Source: Actinomycetales bacterium (lineage in GTDB: Bacteria; Actinomycetota; Actinomycetes; Actinomycetales; Dermabacteraceae). Taken from it: a stretch of 9,341 bases of DNA. This document shows, in pieces, positions 1 through 5,770 of the stretch. Position 1 is the first letter of the stretch. Each line of letters opens with the position of its first letter. Location: NCBI GenBank assembly GCA_012799425.1, contig JAAZLF010000169.1:1-9341 (forward strand), read 5' to 3'. Below the pieces are notes generated by a model. The model saw nothing but the letters and a program-made list of their open reading frames with translations, was not told the DNA's origin and did no database searches. The position numbers and the translations under genes were made by a program.

Positions 1-654
1 GACTGGCTCGCCGCCCTCGCAGAGCTGCCGCTGACCGACGAGCCCGGGACGATCTGGCGCTACCATCACTCCTTCGGTCTGCTCGGGGTGCTGCTGTCGC
101 GCATCAGCGGCACCCGCACCGGCGAGCACCTCGAGCGGACGCTGCTCGCCCCGCTCGGGATGTGGGACACGGCGCCCTTCGTGCCGCCTGAGAAGGCGCA
201 CCGGCTTCCCGCCGCCCACGCGGACGAGGACGGGACGCTCAACGCACGGGAGCCGGCAGGGGATGGTTTCCACATCGGCCCGCCGCCGTACGACACGAGC
301 CACGGCGAACTGCTCTCGACCGCCCCGGACTACCTGCGCTTCCTGCGCGCCCTGCGCGACGGCGAGCTTCTCCGCACCGAGCACCTCGAGATGCTGCGCA
401 CCGACCAGGTGCCCGCGAGCGCGAAGCAGCCGGACTCGTTCTTCCCGGGCTTCTGGGACGGGACCGGCTGGGGATTCGGGGTCTGCGTGGTCACGGACGG
501 GCCGCACCGCGGGCGCTGGGGATGGTCCGGCGGCGCCGGCACTGACTTCTTCATCGACCCCGACGGCACGATCGGCCTGCTGCTCACGCAGGTGGAGATC
601 GGTGAGCGCCTGTCACCGGTGCTCGAGGCGTACGGCGAGCTCACGGCCGCGTAG
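1..654 (+). CDS. Class C beta-lactamase-like serine hydrolase, C-terminal part (5' truncated by window edge)
   Basis: The frame is open from the first base, so the start and the N-terminal SxxK nucleophile motif lie outside the window. The visible 217 residues read as the C-terminal half of the beta-lactamase/penicillin-binding-like serine hydrolase family (class C, EstB, DD-peptidase relatives). A stretch near the left edge reads PGTIWRYHHSFGLLG and then RISG, which aligns with the usual P-G-x-x-F-x-Y-S-N-x-G-Y-x-L-L-G and I-x-x-x-T-G block. PLGMWDT matches the family's P-L-G-M-x-x-T. WSGGAGTDFFIDPDG matches the late W-x-G-x-x-G-T-x-F-x-x-D-P block near the third active-site motif. The second motif, normally Y-x-N, reads Y-H-H here, so the asparagine is replaced. 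Substrate cannot be told: esterase, peptidase or unknown amidase are all possible. No signal peptide can be judged. The gene converges on the MerR-type regulator, with 26 bp between the stop codons. Confidence 0.8.
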   Translation, partial: DWLAALAELPLTDEPGTIWRYHHSFGLLGVLLSRISGTRTGEHLERTLLAPLGMWDTAPFVPPEKAHRLPAAHADEDGTLNAREPAGDGFHIGPPPYDTSHGELLSTAPDYLRFLRALRDGELLRTEHLEMLRTDQVPASAKQPDSFFPGFWDGTGWGFGVCVVTDGPHRGRWGWSGGAGTDFFIDPDGTIGLLLTQVEIGERLSPVLEAYGELTAA

Positions 655-660
655 GGTCCG

Positions 661-674
661 CGGGCCGGAGCCCG
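661..674. terminator. Short GC hairpin between convergent genes, possible terminator
   Basis: CGGGC and GCCCG form a perfect 5-bp stem around the tetraloop CGGA, inside the 26-bp gap between two converging stop codons. The stem would form in transcripts from either strand. No T-run follows on either side, so a canonical intrinsic terminator is not shown. Position is the main argument. Confidence 0.25.
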
Positions 675-680
675 TCCTGC

Positions 681-1154
681 TCACTGCCAGGTGGCGTTCT
701 CCGGGTCCACACCGTGGGCTCGGGCGTTCTCCTCGATCACCCGCCGCAGCCAGAGGGCGAGTCCGTCGGCCTGCCGGTCGTAGTGGGCGGCGAAGCGCGG
801 ATCCTCGGTGTACATCCGGGCCAGCACCACGTGCATCGAGTGGGTGCAGTCGTAGTGGCGTTCGATCGTGGCCCGGTGCTGCTCGGCGAGCGCGTTCGCT
901 TCCTGTCCGCCCGGCGCCAGACCGCGGCCGAACGCCTCGGCGAGCGCCTCCTCGACCGCGTCGGTCTCATCCTTGACCTGCTGCCACTGCGCGGCGCTCC
1001 ACGTCCGGGTCCGCTCGGCGGACCGGGCCCAGGCATCGGTGCCGCCCCAGCGCTCGTGCGCCTCGTCCTGGTAGGCGGGATCCCAGTCGGTCCCGAAGAT
1101 CCGGGCCTGCTCCTCGGGGCTGAGGCCGGTGGCGCTTCCGGTGCTGTCGTTCAT
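681..1154 (-). CDS. Predicted TipAS-like short product from an internal in-frame start
   Basis: Met116 of the regulator (ATG at 1154-1152) lies exactly between the MerR coil and the TipAS domain. It is preceded by GAGAGGA, ending five bases before the ATG, a Shine-Dalgarno match with good spacing. Translation from here would give a 157-residue free ligand-binding domain beginning MNDSTGSATGLSPEEQ. In Streptomyces lividans, tipA is known to yield both TipAL and an independently translated TipAS of about 144 residues, which sequesters the drug. The same arrangement is inferred here. The full-length start at 1499 has only a weak or absent SD and may be leaderless, so the internal site could even be the stronger one on processed mRNA. 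Whether it is used cannot be seen from sequence. Confidence 0.5.
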   Translation of the reverse strand: MNDSTGSATGLSPEEQARIFGTDWDPAYQDEAHERWGGTDAWARSAERTRTWSAAQWQQVKDETDAVEEALAEAFGRGLAPGGQEANALAEQHRATIERHYDCTHSMHVVLARMYTEDPRFAAHYDRQADGLALWLRRVIEENARAHGVDPENATWQ

Positions 1155-1499
1155 GTTGGTCCTCTCGATCATCTCGTCGACGGCGCGGGCCGTCCTCTCA
1201 AGCCGTCGGATCCGCTCCTGGAGGAGCGTCCGCTGGCGCTGGAGGTGCTCACGCGGGTCCACGGAGGGGTCATCGAGGATCTCCCCGATCTGCGCGAGCG
1301 CCAGACCGAGCTCGCGGTAGACGAGCACCCGGTGGATGCGGGCCACATCGTCGGCGTCGTACAGGCGGTACCCCGACCAGCTGCGCCCGCCGGGGCGCAC
1401 CAGGCCGATCGCATCCCAGTGGTGCAGGGTCCGGATGCTCACGCCGACGAGATCGGCGACGCGCCCCACGGTGAGGTCCTGGTCCTGTGTCTCGGTCAT
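681..1499 (-). CDS. MerR family transcriptional regulator with TipAS antibiotic-recognition domain (TipAL-like)
   Basis: The protein has 272 residues. Residues ~9-78 form a MerR DNA-binding domain: LTVGRVADLVGVSIRTLHHW, then the D-x-I-G-L-V-R-P wing and GYRLYDADDVARI. A helical linker follows (~82-115, LQRQRTLLQERIRRLERTAR), typical of the MerR dimerisation coil. Residues ~124-264 match the TipAS domain (LSPEEQARIFG, AERTRTWSAAQW, HYDCTHSMH, MYTEDPRFAAHYD). In Streptomyces TipAL this domain binds thiopeptide antibiotics covalently through a cysteine. Cys218 is the only cysteine here and sits in the conserved Y-D-C-T-H-x-M-H block. The frame is open further upstream, but the ATG at 1499 is where MerR homology begins and lies just behind a MerR-type promoter. 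The next gene is divergent. The ligand here is unknown; many TipA-like proteins respond to other compounds. Confidence 0.9.
   Translation of the reverse strand: MTETQDQDLTVGRVADLVGVSIRTLHHWDAIGLVRPGGRSWSGYRLYDADDVARIHRVLVYRELGLALAQIGEILDDPSVDPREHLQRQRTLLQERIRRLERTARAVDEMIERTNMNDSTGSATGLSPEEQARIFGTDWDPAYQDEAHERWGGTDAWARSAERTRTWSAAQWQQVKDETDAVEEALAEAFGRGLAPGGQEANALAEQHRATIERHYDCTHSMHVVLARMYTEDPRFAAHYDRQADGLALWLRRVIEENARAHGVDPENATWQ
1160..1166 (-). promoter_or_regulatory. Internal ribosome binding site for the TipAS-like short form
   Basis: The minus strand reads GAGAGGA, then five bases, then the in-frame ATG at 1154. It lies inside the coding sequence at the domain junction and decides the proposed second start. 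Confidence 0.5.
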
Positions 1500-1506
1500 G
1501 GGGTCC

Positions 1507-1537
1507 ACCGTCCTGCCTGACGTCGCGTGAGGGTCAA
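1507..1537 (-). promoter_or_regulatory. MerR-type promoter/operator of the TipA-like regulator
   Basis: On the minus strand a TTGACC -35 element (1537-1532) is followed 19 bp later by GACGGT (1512-1507) as a weak -10. The spacer region carries the inverted repeat CCTCACG-CGA-CGTCAGG (1532-1516), arms of 7 bp with one mismatch. An over-long 19-bp spacer with a dyad inside it is the hallmark of MerR-activated promoters, where the regulator untwists the DNA. The layout closely resembles TipA-type autoregulated promoters. The predicted transcript start falls at or next to the ATG at 1499, so the full-length mRNA may be leaderless. Confidence 0.6.
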
Positions 1538-1693
1538 GCGACCTCGTCGGGTTCCTGCCCAAGTGCTTCGCGGCCGGTGTCGGCCGGTCGCCGCAGGTCG
1601 CGGCCGTCCGATGCCGGGCACGCTGCAGAGTGCCCTCGCCGATCCTCCCGTACACGCGGCGAGCAGGCCAGCATCCACGTGCCGCAGCCCCCG

Positions 1694-1699
1694 TACGCT
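1694..1699 (+). promoter_or_regulatory. -10 element for leaderless nucleoside hydrolase mRNA
   Basis: TACGCT fits the actinobacterial TANNNT -10 consensus. It ends six bases before the ATG at 1706, so transcription would begin at the start codon itself. No Shine-Dalgarno sequence is visible before that ATG, which agrees with leaderless translation. The -35 region is poor. Confidence 0.4.
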
Positions 1700-1705
1700 G
1701 ACATC

Positions 1706-2665
1706 ATGACGCTCCCTCTCCTGGTCGACTGCGACACCGGCATCGACGACGCGATCGCCCTGAGCTACCTCGCCGCCCATCCCGGTGCCCGGATCACCGG
1801 CATCGTCTCCACCGGGGGCAACGTCCAGGTCGAGGCCGTGCACCGCAACAACCTGGTTCTCGCCGAGCTGCTCGACCTCGACGCGCCGATCGCCCGCGGC
1901 GCGGCCAGGCCGCTGGTGCAGGAGCCGATGTACGCCGACGACACCCACGGCCCGGGCGGCCTCGGCCACGCTGAGCTCCCCGAGCCCTCCCGCGCCGGGG
2001 ATCCCCGCAGCGGCGCCCAGCTGTGGGTGGACCTCGCCCGTTCGCATCCGGGGGAGCTGGTGGGCCTCGTGCTCGGCCCGCACACGAACCTGGCGCTGGC
2101 CCTGGAGATCGAACCGGAGCTGCCGCAGCTGCTCAGGCGCCTGCACATCATGGGCGGGGCGATCAACCACCGCGGCAACACCGGACCCACCAGCGAGTGG
2201 AACGTGGCTGTGGATCCCGAGGCTGCGCAGCGCGTGTTCGCCGCCTTCTCCACTGCCCCGCAGCGCCCGGTGCTGGGCTCGCTCGAGGCCACCGAGGCGG
2301 TGCGCTTCACCCAGCACGAGCTGGACCTCTTCATCACGCTGGCCGAGCGCACCGGCCATCCGGTCGCACAGATCCTCGTCGATGCGCTGCGCTTCTACTT
2401 CGAGTTCCATGAGGCCGACGGCTTCGGCTGGACGGCGCACGTGCACGACCCGCTGATCGCCGCCCATGCCGTGACCGGGGAGTTCGCCGGGACTCGTCCG
2501 CTGGCGGTGGACGTGGAGCTCGCGGGGACGCTGACCCGCGGCCAGACGGTCGGCGACGAGCTGGGACGCTGGGCGCGGGAGCCGAACGTCGAGCTGCTCA
2601 CCGGTGTACGACCGGAGCTGTTCATCGAGCACCTGCTCGGGACCCTGGAGACCGACCTGCGCTGA
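1706..2665 (+). CDS. Inosine/uridine-preferring nucleoside hydrolase family protein
   Basis: The protein has 319 residues, the usual length for the family. These enzymes cleave the N-glycosidic bond of ribonucleosides to free base and ribose, for purine/pyrimidine salvage in the cytoplasm. The calcium-binding signature D-x-D-x-x-x-D-D is present at D8, D10, D14 and D15 (VDCDTGIDDA). N39 follows in STGGN, then HGPGG (81-85) and MGG (149-151). E164-W165-N166 stands where the family usually has E-F/W-N for ribose contact. The C-terminal HVHDP gives the last metal-binding aspartate, D248. All expected active-site residues are in place, so the gene looks intact. Base specificity cannot be assigned. 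The frame is open upstream to 1487, but homology starts at the ATG at 1706. It is divergent from the TipA-like gene and shares a 206-bp gap with it; a functional link is not implied. Confidence 0.92.
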   Translation: MTLPLLVDCDTGIDDAIALSYLAAHPGARITGIVSTGGNVQVEAVHRNNLVLAELLDLDAPIARGAARPLVQEPMYADDTHGPGGLGHAELPEPSRAGDPRSGAQLWVDLARSHPGELVGLVLGPHTNLALALEIEPELPQLLRRLHIMGGAINHRGNTGPTSEWNVAVDPEAAQRVFAAFSTAPQRPVLGSLEATEAVRFTQHELDLFITLAERTGHPVAQILVDALRFYFEFHEADGFGWTAHVHDPLIAAHAVTGEFAGTRPLAVDVELAGTLTRGQTVGDELGRWAREPNVELLTGVRPELFIEHLLGTLETDLR

Positions 2666-2694
2666 TCCGCCGCGTCCGCGCTGTCAGCAGCTGC

Positions 2695-4383
2695 TCACGT
2701 CGGGAGGACGAGGAAGTCTCTGCGTGGTGTGGACGGCGGTGGGCTGGGGTCTGCTCCGGGCGGATGTGGATCGATGAGGGCGAAGTTGAGCTCGAAGGCG
2801 GCGCCGATCTGGTCGATGGACTCCGCCAGGGCATGCTCCGCCGCGGGCTGCTGCTGGATGTCGGGCTGCCGCTCGATATCGGGCAGCCGGTGGGCGTCGG
2901 GCGGCTGCTGGATATCGGGCGGCCGGTGAGCGTGGGGCAGCCGGTGGGCAGTGCCGAGGGGGTCGAAGTTGATGCCGCCGCGCCGGGCCTTCTGCCCGTA
3001 GCGGCTGGTCCATTCCACTGTGCGGCGGCGACCTTGCTCATCGACCACAGGTGCGGCGCGCTGACCAGCTTCTTCCTTCTGGTTGCAGGCAGCGCAGAGC
3101 CCGTTGGCGTTGTCGAAGCTGGTGGATCCGTTCTGGGCATGCGGGACGATGTGGTCGATCTGCCGGATCGGCGCATCGCAGTGCGGGGCCCGGCATGTCT
3201 GGTGCGCGGCGCGGATCAGTCGGGCGAGCGCGGGCGGGAACTGCCGGGAGCGTGATTCGAGAGCGCCCAGCTGACCGGTCTCGCAGTTCAGGAAGAGGCG
3301 CCGCAGCGTGAGCGCCAGGTCAGGCTCGTCCCCGTCCTCGACGGTTCTGAGTCTGTCCAGCATCTCCGCTCGCACGTGGTCGAACGGGACGGCGCCGTGG
3401 CCTTCGACGGTGGCGGGATCTGCATGGCGGGGAGCGAGCAGCGATCGGTCGGTGACCAGCACCCCGATCTCGAGTGTGGAGGGATCGATTCCGTCTCCCC
3501 GGCCGATGAGCGCATCGGCGAAGCGGTCGGCCATGATCTGCTGATGCCCGCGCCTGTCCCCTGCGGCGCGGGCCTGTTCGGCGGCAACAGAGAGGCCCTT
3601 GCGGATCCGTGCCCCGTCCAGTGCGGTGACGTGCGCGGTGATGGTGGCCATCCCGTGCCGGCCCCGACGCACGGTCACAGAACGTTCCCGACGTGCCCGC
3701 TCGTGCCGAGCCCCGGACCCGCTGGGATCCAGTCCGTGCAGCACCCGCTCCGCCTCATCAGCCCACTGACCGGGACCGCAGTCCTCTAGGTAGGCCAGGT
3801 GCGCGGACAGGATCTCGTCGACCTGTTGCCGGCTCGCCGGCTCCGCGGGCGCCATGGTCTTCGCCACCTGGTGAGCCGAGGCGGGGACGATCCGCCCCCG
3901 CGCGAGGGCGGCGAGCATGCCGGGCATCGAGTGGACCAGCCTGCGACTGGTCGCCAGGGACTGCCCCGCCGCGGCGGGTGAGGTCTTGAGCGCAAGGGAG
4001 GTCTCTGCCCGCGCGATCCGTCGTGCCTGTCCGGGCGTCTCGCCGCGGTCCTGGCAGTCGGAGGTGATCGCGCGTTCGAGCTGGACCAGCGCCCGGGCCT
4101 GCACGGCGGCGAGCGCGCTTGAGAGTGTCTGCACCCCGGTCAGCAGCGAGAGCGTCTCCTCCGCGCCGAGACCCTCCAGGGACCTCGACCCCTCCGCCCC
4201 GAGCCGGGCGAGCACTCCGCGCACCTGCTGGAGGTCGACCCCGTCGAGGGACAGCTGCTCACTGTTCGCGACGATCACCGCTGCGGACGCGTCGACGCCG
4301 CCAGGTCGCACGGCATCGGCACCACCGTGGCGCCCGCTGGCCCCCAGGGGCTCCACACCCTCGCAACCTGATTCGAATGACAT
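2695..4383 (-). CDS. DUF222 domain / HNH endonuclease signature protein with repeat tail
   Basis: The protein has 562 residues from the ATG at 4383. A GTG at 4401 would add six residues, and neither start has a visible Shine-Dalgarno. Residues ~40-310 look like DUF222, the all-helical region found in a large, multi-copy actinobacterial family. An HNH nuclease motif follows: C397-x4-C402, D410-H411, H415, N425/N427, then C430-x2-C433-N434 and K436. This gives two Cys pairs plus the D-H and N residues of a zinc-containing HNH fold. The tail after ~480 is low-complexity and proline-rich, with six hexapeptide repeats (480-515) and a proline/serine stretch. The role of DUF222-HNH proteins is largely unknown; they occur in many copies per genome and are often called 13E12 repeat family proteins in mycobacteria. 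The gene converges on the nucleoside hydrolase (29 bp between stops) and has a low-GC upstream region, compatible with mobility. Confidence 0.88.
   Translation of the reverse strand: MSFESGCEGVEPLGASGRHGGADAVRPGGVDASAAVIVANSEQLSLDGVDLQQVRGVLARLGAEGSRSLEGLGAEETLSLLTGVQTLSSALAAVQARALVQLERAITSDCQDRGETPGQARRIARAETSLALKTSPAAAGQSLATSRRLVHSMPGMLAALARGRIVPASAHQVAKTMAPAEPASRQQVDEILSAHLAYLEDCGPGQWADEAERVLHGLDPSGSGARHERARRERSVTVRRGRHGMATITAHVTALDGARIRKGLSVAAEQARAAGDRRGHQQIMADRFADALIGRGDGIDPSTLEIGVLVTDRSLLAPRHADPATVEGHGAVPFDHVRAEMLDRLRTVEDGDEPDLALTLRRLFLNCETGQLGALESRSRQFPPALARLIRAAHQTCRAPHCDAPIRQIDHIVPHAQNGSTSFDNANGLCAACNQKEEAGQRAAPVVDEQGRRRTVEWTSRYGQKARRGGINFDPLGTAHRLPHAHRPPDIQQPPDAHRLPDIERQPDIQQQPAAEHALAESIDQIGAAFELNFALIDPHPPGADPSPPPSTPRRDFLVLPT
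2839..2946 (-). repeat. Six tandem 18-bp units encoding hexapeptide repeats
   Basis: Read on the coding strand, six consecutive 18-bp units encode HRLPHA, HRPPDI, QQPPDA, HRLPDI, ERQPDI and QQQPAA. The consensus is roughly (H/Q/E)-(R/Q)-x-P-D-(I/A). The units are imperfect but in register with no spacer, and they sit in the tail beyond the HNH motif. Array length could vary between strains by slippage or recombination. Confidence 0.75.
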
Positions 4384-4455
4384 GCCTGTATTTTCGCACA
4401 CCGCATCGACTCAAGGGAATAGACAAACCATCACTACTACGGGGTAATTTTGAAT

Positions 4456-4464
4456 TGTGGATAA
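4456..4464 (-). promoter_or_regulatory. Perfect DnaA box
   Basis: The minus strand reads TTATCCACA, identical to the strict bacterial DnaA-box consensus. It lies 73 bp upstream of the HNH gene ATG in the low-GC part of the gap. It is a single box, with no second perfect copy nearby, so it is not an origin by itself. A DnaA-responsive promoter or a titration site is possible, as is chance. Confidence 0.4.
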
Positions 4465-4565
4465 CCTGCCACTGTAGAGGAGAGGTCACGCCACGCCCGC
4501 AACGACCTGCAGGCGCCATGGAGTCGCCGTCGATCCGGGATCGCAGCTCCCCAGCCAAAAAATCG

Positions 4566-4581
4566 TTCAACGCGTTTTGAA
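4566..4581. repeat. Short inverted repeat TTCAA-CGCGTT-TTGAA
   Basis: The arms TTCAA and TTGAA flank six bases, with the palindrome AACGCGTT inside the left and centre part. It resembles a small operator in form only. No adjacent gene starts here and no regulator can be named. Confidence 0.2.
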
Positions 4582-4780
4582 GAATAAGGCGCGCGCCGAT
4601 TTCCTGCTTTCCGAGAACTCGCACTTCCCGTTATCCGGCGCGCCGCCATCCGGTATCGCCCCACAGTGCGGCGGACTTCCGTCTGTTCCGTCCACCTCGG
4701 CGCGGCATACCGTCAGCGCACGAGCGTACCGACGCCTCCCGACAACCGAGCTCCGTGGAGCGGTCGAACGCCGAGAGGCG

Positions 4781-4813
4781 CGGAGCAGAAGCAGTGCAGA
4801 TGCACCAGCTCCG
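4781..4813 (-). terminator. Compound hairpin just downstream of the dehydratase operon, possible terminator
   Basis: The outer arms CGGAGC (4781-4786) and GCTCCG (4808-4813) enclose an inner perfect stem GTGCA-GA-TGCAC (4794-4805). The element begins seven bases beyond the dehydratase stop codon. Two further small hairpins follow at 4769-4780 (CGCC-GAGA-GGCG) and 4750-4761 (GCTCC-GT-GGAGC). No T-run is present, so this would be a U-less type of terminator or an mRNA-stabilising structure. Confidence 0.35.
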
Positions 4814-4819
4814 ACGGGA

Positions 4820-5770
4820 TCACCGATCCAGGGTCGTGACCTCGACCTCGAAGCAGCGCCGCGGTCCCTTGTCCCCGCGTCCGGCCCGCCAGCCGATGCA
4901 GGTGACGGTGCCCGCGTCGGCATCGTCCTCGAAGGCGATCAGCACGGTGCCCGGCAGCGTCACCGGGGCATCGAAGGAGACATCCCAGCGCAGCGGGCGC
5001 GAGAGGTCCACGCGCGCCTCGGTGAAGGCCCGGGAGGCGGTGTACATCCCGTGCGCGATCGCCGCAGGGAAGCCGAACGCCTTCGCGCTGAGGGCGGACA
5101 TATGGATCGGGTTCACGTCCCCCGAGACCGCCGCGTAACGCCTGCCGGCATCTGCGGGCAGCGCCCAACGGCCCGTCGGCGTGGGCGCCTCGAAGGCGTG
5201 CCGCTCGGCGCGACCGCCGGTCGACGACGTCGCGGACCCACCATCCTCGAAGGCGGGGGCTGGCCCCTTGGCCAGATAGGTCGACACGTCGGTGGCGATG
5301 ATCTCGCCATCCTGGCTCAGGATCGTCGAGACCGCCTCGAAGGTGCGTCCCTTGCGGTGCGGACGCAGATCCCGCACCCGGCACTCGACGTCCACCAGCT
5401 CCCCCACCCGCACCGGGCGGTGCTGCAGGACCTGGTTGCGCAGGTGCACCAGCCCGAGCAGCGGGAACGGGAAGTCACGCCGCGCCATCAGCGCGAGAGA
5501 GACGGGGAAGGCGAGCACGTGCAGCACACCGGGGTGGACGAGGTCCGTGGCGGGACCACCCATCAGATGGTCGAAGTCGCGGGCGCGCTCGGCGTCGATC
5601 CGCACCGCGCGGACGCGATACGCGGTAGACGGGAGCACCGGCTCGCCTCGGCGACGGCCACCGCGCGGGTCGAGCGCCGCGGCGTAGACGGCGGGGAAGG
5701 AGGGGACGTCGGCGAGATCCTTCATCCGCTCCGGAGCGTGCTGCTGCGAAGAGTCCTGCACCGCGCTCAC
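4820..5770 (-). CDS. MaoC-like double-hotdog (R)-3-hydroxyacyl-CoA/ACP dehydratase (HtdX-like)
   Basis: The protein has 316 residues from the GTG at 5770. Hydratase-2/MaoC enzymes interconvert trans-2-enoyl and (R)-3-hydroxyacyl thioesters. The catalytic block is in the C-terminal half: YAAVSGDVNPIH, with D218 and H223 as the expected dyad, then A-x-x-x-G-F-x-x-x-I-A-H-G-M (229-242). The N-terminal half (~25-165, with VLAFPVSLALM and FPFPLLGLVHLRN) lacks that motif and fits the degenerate first hotdog of two-domain members such as HtdX. The GTG overlaps the reductase stop as GTGA, suggesting translational coupling, and third-position G/C is high from there on. An ATG at 5725 with GGAG five bases upstream is a real alternative (301 residues), and homology becomes clear only near it. 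It is the last gene of the presumed thiolase-reductase-dehydratase operon. Confidence 0.88.
   Translation of the reverse strand: MSAVQDSSQQHAPERMKDLADVPSFPAVYAAALDPRGGRRRGEPVLPSTAYRVRAVRIDAERARDFDHLMGGPATDLVHPGVLHVLAFPVSLALMARRDFPFPLLGLVHLRNQVLQHRPVRVGELVDVECRVRDLRPHRKGRTFEAVSTILSQDGEIIATDVSTYLAKGPAPAFEDGGSATSSTGGRAERHAFEAPTPTGRWALPADAGRRYAAVSGDVNPIHMSALSAKAFGFPAAIAHGMYTASRAFTEARVDLSRPLRWDVSFDAPVTLPGTVLIAFEDDADAGTVTCIGWRAGRGDKGPRRCFEVEVTTLDR

Larger units (their letters stand above)
4384..4819. other. Gene-poor gap with low-GC segment upstream of the HNH gene
   Basis: About 430 bp lie between the HNH gene start and the dehydratase stop. No reading frame here has recognisable homology or a credible ribosome binding site. 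The first ~90 bp (4381-4470) count to about 46% G+C, far below the surroundings, and should hold the HNH gene promoter. Visible pieces are a perfect DnaA box, an A-run (4557-4562), a TTCAA/TTGAA dyad and small hairpins near the right end that may end the dehydratase operon. Confidence 0.6.

Noticed and set aside
1500..1655. Longer N-terminus for the TipA-like regulator
   Set aside because: The extra residues have no MerR homology, and they would be encoded across the MerR-type operator and promoter.
1496..2632. Minus-strand open frame of 378 codons opposite the nucleoside hydrolase
   Set aside because: It is the shadow of a gene with all active-site residues in place; no domain and biased composition.
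2839..2946. CRISPR array
   Set aside because: The 18-bp units are contiguous, imperfect and in frame inside a coding sequence, without spacers or cas genes.
4456..4464. Origin of replication
   Set aside because: Only one perfect DnaA box, and no dnaA, dnaN or gyrase genes, box cluster or plasmid replication gene nearby.
4437..4664. Small minus-strand ORF of 75 codons in the gap upstream of the HNH gene
   Set aside because: No recognisable domain and no clear ribosome binding site; composition looks random.
2666..4819. Group I or II intron or IS element carrying the HNH gene
   Set aside because: No transposase, reverse transcriptase, intron core or terminal inverted repeats were seen. The HNH motif here is of the DUF222-associated type rather than an intron endonuclease.
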